Part shown: positions 52,641 to 60,708 of the stretch, in pieces
How positions within the stretch are numbered: the stretch's first letter is position 1
Layout of the letters: each line of letters starts with the position of its first letter
Source: Dactylosporangium vinaceum
Lineage (GTDB): Bacteria; Actinomycetota; Actinomycetes; Mycobacteriales; Micromonosporaceae
Assembly (NCBI RefSeq): GCF_019904175.1
Contig: NZ_CP061913.1
Span: 1,054,001-1,118,000 of the forward strand
DNA: 64,000 bases
Direction: 5' to 3'
Program-made: the position numbers and the translations under genes
Notes under the pieces: generated by a model
What the model saw: only the letters and a program-made list of their open reading frames with translations
Told to the model about the DNA's origin: nothing
Database searches by the model: none

Positions 52641-53195
52641 ATGACTGAGCACGCGGGCTTCGGACCGGCCGACGAAGACACCGAGGTCCACGCGGGGCTC
52701 GGTGCGGCCGCGGACGAGCCGACAATCGTGAGGGTCGAGGGCGAGCACGGCGAGACCGTCTACGCGATGGACACCGACGGCGACAACGTGGCCGACGCGG
52801 CCGCGTACGACGACGACAACGACGGTGTCATCGACCGGATCGGCGTCGACACCGACCACGACGGCACGTTCGACACCGAGCTGCGCGACTCCGACGGCGA
52901 CGGCCGGATCGACGCGGTGTTCGTCGACACCGATCACGACGGCGACAAGGACGTGGCCGCCCTCGACTCCGACGGTGACGGCCGGTTCGACCGGGTGGTG
53001 GCCGACACCGACGACGACGGCATCATCGACACCGACGTGCGCGACACCAACCACGACGGCCGCGCGGACTACGTGGGCCGCGACTCCGACGGCGACGGCC
53101 GCCGCGACTACGTGGCCACCGACAGTGACCACGACGGCACGTTCGACACGGTGCACTACGACGACCCGAAGAACAACCCGCTGGCCCAGGCTTGA
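52641..53195 (+). CDS. Asp-rich protein with ten 13-residue calcium-binding-type repeats
   Basis: A 184-residue, strongly acidic protein. After about 40 residues without motif (EHAGFGPADEDTEVHAGLG, then VRVEGEHGETVYAM) come ten back-to-back 13-residue repeats of the pattern D-x-D-x-D-G-x-x-D-x-x-x-x (DTDGDNVAD, DDDNDGVID, DTDHDGTFD, DSDGDGRID and so on), with no spacer, until near the C-terminus. The DxDxDG loops are those of EF-hand, dockerin and thrombospondin type 3 calcium sites. There is no signal peptide, membrane helix or cysteine. A stacked, calcium-dependent solenoid is the obvious model. ATG 52641 has GGGAG five bases upstream; GTG 52635 overlaps that site. Confidence 0.85.
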   Translation: MTEHAGFGPADEDTEVHAGLGAAADEPTIVRVEGEHGETVYAMDTDGDNVADAAAYDDDNDGVIDRIGVDTDHDGTFDTELRDSDGDGRIDAVFVDTDHDGDKDVAALDSDGDGRFDRVVADTDDDGIIDTDVRDTNHDGRADYVGRDSDGDGRRDYVATDSDHDGTFDTVHYDDPKNNPLAQA

Positions 53196-53253
53196 TCAAC
53201 GGCCGGGCCGGACATCGTTTCACGTAGAACAGGAAGATCTCCTTACGAAACGT

Positions 53254-53282
53254 GCCCGCCGCTCTCGTGCGAAGCGGCGGGC
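53254..53282 (+). terminator. Terminator hairpin after the Asp-repeat gene
   Basis: GCCCGCCGCT (53254-53263) and AGCGGCGGGC (53273-53282), perfect 10-base arms with a 9-base loop. Confidence 0.65.
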
Positions 53283-53299
53283 GTTCGTAGGCTGCGATC

Positions 53300-54259
53300 A
53301 TGCCCGACGACACGGAGCTGCTGGACCCGGCCGAGCAGCGTGTGTACCGGCTCCTGGTGCGGCTGGTGGTCGCGGGCGCCGCGGACCTGGCCGACCGTGC
53401 CGAACTGCCGCTGGCCGAGGCCGCCCGGCTGCTCGAGTCGCTGCGGTCGAAGGGCCTGGCCCGCGGCGGGCCCGTCTTCGAGGCGCTGCCGCCGGACGTT
53501 GCGCTCGGCGACGTGCTGCTGCGCCGGCAGCGGTCCCTGGACTCGGCCCGGCGGGTGGTGGCGGGGCTCACGGAGGAGTATCGGGCGACCACCCGCCGCC
53601 GCGTGGCCGACCACCTCGTGGAGATCGTGGTGGGCGCCGCGGCGCTGCGCGAGCGGGTGCGCGACCTGCAGAACTCGGCGCAGGAGGAGATTCTCTGGTT
53701 CTGCCGGGTCAACCCGATCGCGATGAGCGGCCCGGAGAACACCGAGGAGGGTGCGGCGCTGGCGCGGGGGGTGCGGTACCGGGCGATCTATGAGCGGGCA
53801 CTGCTCGAGATGCCGGGCGAGCTCGACGACATCGCCGCCTCCATCCGCCGCGGCGAGCACGCCCGCGTCGTCGACACCCTGCCGGTCCGCCTCGCCATCG
53901 CCGACCGCACCGTGGCCATCTGCCCCCTGGTCCCCGACCGCGAGCGCGACGTGGGCGAGCCGACCGCCGCGCTGATCCGCCGGGGCGAGCTGCTCGACGC
54001 GCTCGTCGCGCTGTTCGAGGGCTTCTGGGAGCGGGCGACACCGCTGCTGGGCGGCGACGGTGAGCCCGGCGACCCGCTGGGGGCCGACCGGCTGCTGCTG
54101 TCGCTGTTCGTGGCCGGCTTCCCGGACAAGTCCATCGCCTCCCAGCTGGGCGTCAGCAAGCGCACGGTCCAGCGCCGGCTGGAGCGCCTCATGATGATGG
54201 CCACCGTCGACACCCGGGCCGGGCTGGCCTACGAAGCCGGTCGCCGCGGGTGGCTGTAG
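53300..54259 (+). CDS. TrmB-like/LuxR-type helix-turn-helix regulator
   Basis: A 319-residue regulator. The N-terminal 65 residues resemble a TrmB-type winged helix (LLDPAEQRVYRLLVRLVVAG, LAEAARLLESLRSKGLAR); a coiled-coil helix and a PLD-like or ligand domain follow (ILWFCRVNPIAMSGPE, VRLAIADRTVAICPL); the C-terminus is a LuxR/HTH_23-type motif (FVAGFPDKSIASQLGVSKRT). Several such regulators in streptomycetes act on nearby secondary-metabolite or unknown genes; no target is apparent here. ATG 53300 has TAGGCT six bases upstream, so it is leaderless. Confidence 0.82.
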   Translation: MPDDTELLDPAEQRVYRLLVRLVVAGAADLADRAELPLAEAARLLESLRSKGLARGGPVFEALPPDVALGDVLLRRQRSLDSARRVVAGLTEEYRATTRRRVADHLVEIVVGAAALRERVRDLQNSAQEEILWFCRVNPIAMSGPENTEEGAALARGVRYRAIYERALLEMPGELDDIAASIRRGEHARVVDTLPVRLAIADRTVAICPLVPDRERDVGEPTAALIRRGELLDALVALFEGFWERATPLLGGDGEPGDPLGADRLLLSLFVAGFPDKSIASQLGVSKRTVQRRLERLMMMATVDTRAGLAYEAGRRGWL

Positions 54260-54459
54260 GGCCTGTCCACATTGCGCCATGTCCGCATTGCGGCACCTGC
54301 CGGACATGTCGCGAGAAAGCTTCGGGATCCAGACTTCTCGGACGGGTGGCCCGGACGATCCCCCTCATCCTTGTCCGCCGCCGCCCCACCCCGGGCCGCG
54401 TGTCGCCGTTGAGCCCTCCACCTCAGCGACGCCGCGCGGCCCACCCTGCGGGGCCCGCG

Positions 54460-55290
54460 TCAGGCGCTGTTGGCGGCCCGCTGGGTCAGCCACTTCGCGG
54501 CGAAGTCGACAAGGGCGCGCTGGCGCATCAGGCGGCCCACGCCCGCGCCCACCGGGCCCGTGCGCTCGCCGCCCGTGATCTCGGCGAAGTCGCGGGCCAG
54601 CGGCTCGAACAGGGAGGTGTCGTCGTCCAGCTCGCGGTAGGTGACCCACTCCCGCCGCCCGCCGACGAGCATCGGTGAGCCCTGCCGGTGGTACGTCTTC
54701 GGGCCGCCCGCGCGGTACTCGGCCAGGTGCAGCGAGGTGTTGTTCGCGTGGCCGACGCCGAGCAGGAGCACCCAGGCGTCGGCGTCGTAGAGGCGGGCCA
54801 GCGGCGAGCCCTCACCCAGGCCGTCGTGCAGCTCGTGGCCGTCGGTGATGCCGGGCGCGAGCGGGCCGTGGGCGGCGAAGGAGACGGTGGGGTGGGCGCT
54901 TCGCAGTACCCCCGGAAATGCTCGAAAGCACTCGACTGTCGCGCCCATGGAGACCGTCGGGGTCGTGCGGGGGTCGAACGGTGGCGTCTCCGCGCGGATG
55001 ATGTCCCACCACGGCTCCGGCACCGGCGGGTCGCCCCAGTCGGCGGGCTCGGTCAGGTGGCGCGAGTGGGTCGGCATGACGAGCGTGCCGGCCGGGCCGA
55101 GCGCGGCGAACAGGGCGAGCACGACCGCCTGCGCGCCGCCGGCGACCCAGCCCAGCCGCGACAGCGACGAGTGCACGACGACCGTCGCGCCCGCCGGCAG
55201 GCCCAGGTCGTGCAGCTGGGCGGTGAGGGTGCGGGTGGTGGCCGGGCGGGTCGAGCGCGCGACGGCTTCGGCTTCCATCGCCACCATCAT
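54460..55290 (-). CDS. Aminoglycoside 3-N-acetyltransferase family protein
   Basis: A 276-residue acetyl-CoA-dependent enzyme of the Antibiotic_NAT family. Motifs are VVHSSLSRLGWVAGGAQAVV, GPAGTLVMPTHSRHLTEPAD, PTVSMGATVECFRAFPGVLRS and LLLGVGHANNTSLHLAEYR. Most chromosomal members have no proven antibiotic substrate, and several act on other amines. ATG 55290 (next to ATG 55287) lies five bases from TAGGGA; that -10 overlaps the divergent gene's -10. Resistance cannot be inferred from sequence alone. Confidence 0.88.
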   Translation of the reverse strand: MMVAMEAEAVARSTRPATTRTLTAQLHDLGLPAGATVVVHSSLSRLGWVAGGAQAVVLALFAALGPAGTLVMPTHSRHLTEPADWGDPPVPEPWWDIIRAETPPFDPRTTPTVSMGATVECFRAFPGVLRSAHPTVSFAAHGPLAPGITDGHELHDGLGEGSPLARLYDADAWVLLLGVGHANNTSLHLAEYRAGGPKTYHRQGSPMLVGGRREWVTYRELDDDTSLFEPLARDFAEITGGERTGPVGAGVGRLMRQRALVDFAAKWLTQRAANSA

Positions 55291-55295
55291 GCTCG

Positions 55296-55312
55296 TCCCT
55301 AAGATGGTTGTC
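55296..55312. promoter_or_regulatory. Overlapping divergent -10 elements
   Basis: TAGGGA on the minus strand (55296-55301) and TAAGAT on the plus strand (55300-55305) share two bases. The start codons are only 22 bases apart. Confidence 0.5.
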
Positions 55313-56131
55313 GTGGTCACGTGGATGCTGTCGGGGTTCGGGGACGAGATCGACCCGGATCCGGCGGTGCAGCTGCCGGTCCTGCTGGCCCTCGGAGCCC
55401 GGCACGTCGAGGTCCGCAGCGCGTGGGGCGTCAACGTGGTGGATATGCGCGACGAGGACCTCGCCCGGCTGGCCGGCCTGCTGGAGCGGCACGGGGTCGG
55501 GGTGTCGGCCATCGCGTCGCCGATCGGCAAGAGCGGGGTCCACGACGACCCGGCGACCGAGCAGGCGCGCCTGGAGCGGGTGGTCGCGGTGGCGCGGCGG
55601 CTCGCGGCGCCATACGTGCGGATCTTCTCGTTCTACGGTGCCGAAGACGCCCGGGATGTCGTACTGCGGCGGCTGCGCGCATTCGCCGACGTCGCCGAGC
55701 GCGAGTCGGTCGTGCTGGTCCACGAGAACGAGAAGGCGATCTACGGCGACACCCCCGAGCGGGTCCTGGACATCGTCGAGTCCGTGGGCTCGCCGGCGCT
55801 GCGGGTGGCCTGGGACAACGCGAACTTCGTGCAGGTCGGCGTGCGGCCGTTCACCGACGGCTACGCGGCGCTGCGACAGCATGTGGCGTATTTCCAGGTG
55901 AAGGACGCGCGCTTCGCCGACGGTGTCGAGTTGCCGGCCGGCCAGGGCGACGGGGAGCTGCGCGAGACCATCGCCGCGCTGCGGCATGACGGATTCTCCG
56001 GATTCGCGTCGCTGGAGCCGCACCTGCGCGATCCGGCGTACCCCGATGTGCTCACCGGGCCGCGCCGGTTCGGCGAGGCCGCCCGCGCGTTCGGCGGACT
56101 GGCCCGGGAGCTGGATATCGAGCTTGCGTAA
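55313..56131 (+). CDS. Sugar phosphate isomerase/epimerase (xylose isomerase-like TIM barrel)
   Basis: A 272-residue TIM-barrel protein of the AP-endonuclease-2/xylose-isomerase family. Metal ligands are visible as Glu in VVLVHENEKAIYGDTPE, Asp in LRVAWDNANFVQVG, His and Asp in HVAYFQVKDARF and Glu in GFASLEPHL; an early barrel strand has LALGARHVEVRSAWG. It probably isomerises a sugar or inositol derivative. GTG 55313 lies seven bases after TAAGAT. Confidence 0.87.
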   Translation: MVTWMLSGFGDEIDPDPAVQLPVLLALGARHVEVRSAWGVNVVDMRDEDLARLAGLLERHGVGVSAIASPIGKSGVHDDPATEQARLERVVAVARRLAAPYVRIFSFYGAEDARDVVLRRLRAFADVAERESVVLVHENEKAIYGDTPERVLDIVESVGSPALRVAWDNANFVQVGVRPFTDGYAALRQHVAYFQVKDARFADGVELPAGQGDGELRETIAALRHDGFSGFASLEPHLRDPAYPDVLTGPRRFGEAARAFGGLARELDIELA

Positions 56132-56142
56132 GCTGATATGTC

Positions 56143-57216
<1,074 letters not shown>

Positions 57217-57225
57217 GAGCGCACC

Positions 57226-57699
57226 GTGGCCTACGTGGTCGATTTCGAGAACGTCTCCACCATCGGGCTGGAATCCTCGCCCGTGGCCGAGGCGCTGGCC
57301 GGCCTGCGCGCCAACGAGGCCCGCTACTTCAAGAACAAGTACGACCACGTGTTCACGGTCCTCACCGTCGGCACCGAGCCGGCGGCCGCGGAGGCGGTGG
57401 CGTACGTCCACCGCATCCTCGAGGAGGAGCGGCATTTCACGATCGCCTCCGAGCCCCTGGAGGCGACGTCGTTCGAGGTCGAGGGGGTCCGGTGGACGTA
57501 CGTCTTCTACGCCTCGGGCCTGGCCGTCAACGTCCTGTACACCGTCGCGGACGGCGGGAAGCGGGCCGTGGGCTTCAAGCTCTCCGACGGGATGGACGTG
57601 CCGCCGGAGCTCGCGGACCGCTTCAAGTTCGCCCGTCAGCGCTCGAAGCTGGCCGGCACCATCCGCGGCTCGTTCTTCGTCATCAAGGGCGAGTACTGA
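57226..57699 (+). CDS. Hypothetical protein
   Basis: A 157-residue soluble protein starting nine bases after ychF with AGGAG before the GTG, so it is probably co-translated with ychF. It has an alpha/beta pattern (VVDFENVSTIGLESSPVAE; VRWTYVFYASGLAVNVLYTV; RGSFFVIKGEY), no cysteine pair and no membrane helix. I do not recognise the family. The link with ychF suggests a ribosome or translation role but this is only position. Confidence 0.75.
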   Translation: MAYVVDFENVSTIGLESSPVAEALAGLRANEARYFKNKYDHVFTVLTVGTEPAAAEAVAYVHRILEEERHFTIASEPLEATSFEVEGVRWTYVFYASGLAVNVLYTVADGGKRAVGFKLSDGMDVPPELADRFKFARQRSKLAGTIRGSFFVIKGEY

Positions 57700-57708
57700 G
57701 GCAGCCCG

Positions 57709-58284
57709 TCAGCGGCCGGGCAGCAGCGTGTCCAGGTCGATCTTGATCGCGAACGGCACCTCCGCGCGCAGCTTACGACGGTGGATACCGGTCGCGACAT
57801 ACGCCCCCGTGGGCGTGTCGAGCTCGTAGACGTGCACCACCGGCAGGTCGCCTTCTTGTTCGACGCGCCAGTAGATGGGGATCCCGGCTTCCGCGTATTT
57901 GCGCAGTTTGACCGTCCGGTCGCGGTGCGCTGACTCCGGCGAGACCACCTCGACGGCCAGAAGCACTTCGGCCGGCGTGTAGAAGGTCCGGTCGGGAACG
58001 AATGGCGCTCTCGAGACGACGACATCGGGCTCGGGGCGATTGCGCTTGTCGAGCCGGATGGTCATCTGCGCGTCGATCTCAACGCCTTCCGGGGCCTGAG
58101 CCGTGAGCGTGTTCACCAGTCCGTTGATGACCCGGCCGTGCCATGCCCGCTGAGGCGACATCATGAGGACGAGCGCTCCATCGATCAGCTCGGTGTGGCG
58201 CGGCGCCTCGGGAAGCTGGTCGAGATCCTCGGCGTACCACCCCTCCTCGCGGGGCGGGTACATCCAGTCGGGCACCGCGGTCAT
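57709..58284 (-). CDS. Uma2 family (DUF820) restriction-endonuclease-fold protein
   Basis: A 191-residue protein of the PD-(D/E)xK fold family Uma2, very common in multicellular actinobacteria and cyanobacteria, with unknown role. The early HTELIDGALVLMMSP, the middle RPEPDVVVSRAPF with the catalytic Asp and LLAVEVVSPESAHRD with the acidic residue before VVSP are present. ATG 58284 was chosen over GTG 58290 because TAGGGT is seven bases before it. It stands alone between the ychF unit and the PCD-like gene. Confidence 0.88.
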   Translation of the reverse strand: MTAVPDWMYPPREEGWYAEDLDQLPEAPRHTELIDGALVLMMSPQRAWHGRVINGLVNTLTAQAPEGVEIDAQMTIRLDKRNRPEPDVVVSRAPFVPDRTFYTPAEVLLAVEVVSPESAHRDRTVKLRKYAEAGIPIYWRVEQEGDLPVVHVYELDTPTGAYVATGIHRRKLRAEVPFAIKIDLDTLLPGR

Positions 58285-58305
58285 GGCCACAACCCTAGCA
58301 AAAGT

Positions 58306-58623
58306 CTATGCCGCGCCCGCAATGATGGTTTTGTACAGGTCCTCGATGCGGGCGGCCAGCGTGACCTCGCCGGGGGAGAGGGCGGAGCCGGCCGATGCGG
58401 GCACCCGTAAGCGGATCTGCGTGCGCCCGTCCAGGCGGCGCACGTCCGGCCGGACACCCACGGCGTCGGCCGCCACTTTCATTCGCTCGGTGAGTGCCGC
58501 ATGCTGGGAATCGTCGAGATGCAGCGTCCGGCGGATCTCGCCGCCGTCGTGAGTCCAGCCCTGTAACAGGGCCAGCGCATCGCTGAGATAGTCACGGTGA
58601 TCGTCGCTCCACCGGGCCCGCAT
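58306..58623 (-). CDS. Pterin-carbinolamine-dehydratase-like protein lacking the catalytic histidines
   Basis: A 105-residue protein whose layout follows 4a-hydroxytetrahydrobiopterin dehydratase: GWTHDGGEIRRTLHLDDSQH, a helix TERMKVAADAVGV, a beta strand RTQIRLRVP and the closing LSPGEVTLAARIEDL. Where true enzymes have HHP(E/D)W after the helix, this reads VRPDVRR, so the two catalytic histidines are missing. It may have another role or be regulatory. GGGAGG lies about ten bases before the ATG. The 160-base gap upstream (58624-58787) has no gene. Confidence 0.65.
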   Translation of the reverse strand: MRARWSDDHRDYLSDALALLQGWTHDGGEIRRTLHLDDSQHAALTERMKVAADAVGVRPDVRRLDGRTQIRLRVPASAGSALSPGEVTLAARIEDLYKTIIAGAA

Positions 58624-58811
58624 GTCGACCTACCCTCCCACGGCATCGTTGCCGGCTTGTGGCCGATTCGAAGCCTGCCCGTCATCAACGGTGTCTGCAA
58701 GTCTGACTAGCAACCGGTGGATCTGTCCACGGCCACTTTTCCCTCGTCTGGTGAACAACAGGGCATAGCCAGCCACCGGAACTTCATGTGGATCTGGCAC
58801 CCTGGTTGCCC

Positions 58812-59219
58812 GTGCAGACCGAACGGTTGATGCCACGGATCATCGTGGGGGCGGCGATCATCGCAGACGGGCGGGTTTTGGCGTGCGAACGTGCCCTACC
58901 GCCCGAAATGGCCGGAAAGTGGGAGTTCCCGGGAGGCAAGGTCGATCCGGGGGAGACCGAGGTCCAGGCGCTCATCCGGGAGTGCCAGGAGGAGCTCGGC
59001 GTCAATGTCGCGGTCGGCGCCCGCGTGGGGGACGATATCTCCATGCTCAACGGGACCGCGGTGCTGAAGGTGTACGTCGCCACCCTCCTCAACGGCGACC
59101 AGCCGCTCCCCCTGGAGCACAGCGACCTGCGCTGGCTGGGGTCGAAAGAGCTCTACTCCGTGCCCTGGCTGCCCGCCGACGCGCCGATCGTCACGGCGCT
59201 GGAGCCGTTGCTGCCGTGA
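58812..59219 (+). CDS. NUDIX hydrolase (MutT-like)
   Basis: A 135-residue pyrophosphohydrolase with the NUDIX box GKVDPGETEVQALIRECQEE, preceded by IIVGAAIIADGRVLACERA and followed by WLGSKELYSVPWLPAD. The pattern matches MutT-type enzymes that remove oxidised dGTP or similar nucleotides. The start is uncertain: GTG 58788, GTG 58812 and ATG 58830 are all in frame; 58812 lies eight bases after CACCCT, a near -10. The next gene begins inside its stop codon. Confidence 0.87.
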   Translation: MQTERLMPRIIVGAAIIADGRVLACERALPPEMAGKWEFPGGKVDPGETEVQALIRECQEELGVNVAVGARVGDDISMLNGTAVLKVYVATLLNGDQPLPLEHSDLRWLGSKELYSVPWLPADAPIVTALEPLLP

Positions 59220-59701
59220 ACGTGACCTATTCCGAGGTCGGCGCGACCCGTGAGGGGCCCCTGCCGGCCGGTTATACGCACGTGACGCGGCGGGTGCGGC
59301 TCACCGCCGGGTTCGCCGAGGCGGCCGAGGCGCTCGCGCACTGGCGGCCGCAGCACGGGGCCGGGCTCCGGGTGCGCACCGACGCCGAGCGGGTCGGCCT
59401 GGGGGTCGAGTTCGCCTCCGGGATCGGGGCGGGGCCGCTGCGGCTCTGGGTCCCGTGCAAGATCGTGTGGGTCGTCGACCAGCCCAGCCGCTACGGCTTC
59501 GGGTTCGGGACGCTCCCGGGACACGTGGAGACCGGCGAGGAGGCGTTCGTGCTGTCCGTCGACGAGATCGGCGACGTGTGGTTCGAGGTGCGCGCGTTCA
59601 GCCGCCCGGCCAAGTGGTGGGTGCGGCTCGGTGCGCCGTTCGCCAAGCTGGTCCAGGCCCGGGTCACGGACCGATACGCGGCGGCGATGCGGAGCCTCTG
59701 A
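59216..59701 (+). CDS. DUF1990 family protein
   Basis: A 161-residue protein of DUF1990, conserved in actinobacteria and some plants, function unknown. Matching parts are VTYSEVGATREGPLPAGYTH, WRPQHGAGLRVRTDAERVGL and YGFGFGTLPGHVETGEEAF, with FEVRAFSRPAKWWVRLGAP near the end. GTG 59216 overlaps the NUDIX stop (GTGA), so the two are translated together. Confidence 0.88.
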   Translation: MNVTYSEVGATREGPLPAGYTHVTRRVRLTAGFAEAAEALAHWRPQHGAGLRVRTDAERVGLGVEFASGIGAGPLRLWVPCKIVWVVDQPSRYGFGFGTLPGHVETGEEAFVLSVDEIGDVWFEVRAFSRPAKWWVRLGAPFAKLVQARVTDRYAAAMRSL

Positions 59702-59724
59702 GACCCCGCATCGCCCCAAGAGCG

Positions 59725-60708
59725 TCAGTGCGGGTGGTTGTACCGCACCTGGTCCGGCGGCAGCGGGAACTCCTGGTCGTCACCGAAGGGCGACGACGCG
59801 GCCGGACGGTCGAGGTAGAGCTCGGCGACCGGCAGCTTGCCGTCGGCGCCGACGGCCGGGGCCTGCGGCTGCGGGCCCTGCTGGTGCCAGTGCGAGCTCG
59901 TGTCGGCGGCCTCGGTCGAGGGGCTCGACGAGTGGGCCATGGCCGGCTCGTCCAGCTGGTCACGGCGGAAGATCTTGCGCCCAAGCCAGGTCACCGGGTC
60001 GTACCTCCGATCGACAACGCGTTCCTTCATGGGAATGATCGCATTATCCGTGATCTTGATGTGCTCCGGGCAGACTTCGGTGCAGCACTTCGTGATGTTG
60101 CAGTAGCCGAGGCCCTGCTCCGCCTGGGCCAGCTCCTTGCGGTCGGTGCGCGCGTCGAGCGGGTGCATGTCCAGCTCGGCGGCCCGGATGAAGAAGCGGG
60201 GACCGGAGAAGGCCCGCTTGTTCTCCTCGTGGTCGCGCACCACGTGGCACACGTTCTGGCACAGGTAGCACTCGATGCACTTGCGGAACTCCTGCGACCG
60301 CTCGACATCGACCTGCTGCATCCGGTACTCGCCCGGCTCCACGCCCTTCGGCGGCGCGAACGCGGGCAGCTCCCGGGCCTTCTGGTAGTTGAAGTTCACG
60401 TTCGTGACCAGGTCGCGGATCACTGGGAAGGTGCGCAGCGGGGTGACGGTCACAGTCTCGGTGTCGCTGAATGTCGACATCCGGGTCATGCAGCCCAGCC
60501 GCGGCTTGCCGTTGATCTCCATCGAGCACGACCCGCACTTGCCGGCCTTGCAGTTCCAGCGGACCGCGAGGTCGGGCGTCTGGGTCGCCTGCAGCCGGTG
60601 GATGACGTCGAGCACGACCTCACCCTCGTTGACCTCCACCTGGAAGTCCTCGAGCGAACCGCCGGTGTCGTCGCCGCGCCAGACGCGGAAATGGCGCTTG
60701 GTACCCAT
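59725..60708 (-). CDS. sdhB: Succinate dehydrogenase iron-sulfur subunit
   Basis: A 327-residue subunit that passes electrons from SdhA to the membrane quinone site. Residues 45-80 hold the [2Fe-2S] cysteines in CKAGKCGSCSMEINGK; CIECYLCQNVC and CNITKCCTEVCPEHI supply the other two clusters. The protein is about 75 residues longer than Mycobacterium Sdh1 SdhB: the end is Ser/Gln/Pro-rich (AHSSSPSTEAADTSS; QQGPQPQAPAVG) with no known domain. The ATG overlaps the sdhA stop as TAATG. Confidence 0.95.
   Translation of the reverse strand: MGTKRHFRVWRGDDTGGSLEDFQVEVNEGEVVLDVIHRLQATQTPDLAVRWNCKAGKCGSCSMEINGKPRLGCMTRMSTFSDTETVTVTPLRTFPVIRDLVTNVNFNYQKARELPAFAPPKGVEPGEYRMQQVDVERSQEFRKCIECYLCQNVCHVVRDHEENKRAFSGPRFFIRAAELDMHPLDARTDRKELAQAEQGLGYCNITKCCTEVCPEHIKITDNAIIPMKERVVDRRYDPVTWLGRKIFRRDQLDEPAMAHSSSPSTEAADTSSHWHQQGPQPQAPAVGADGKLPVAELYLDRPAASSPFGDDQEFPLPPDQVRYNHPH

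Noticed and set aside
54460..55290. Acquired aminoglycoside resistance gene
   Set aside because: Base composition and context are like the rest of the chromosome, and there are no mobile-element signs; it is a chromosomal family member of unknown substrate.
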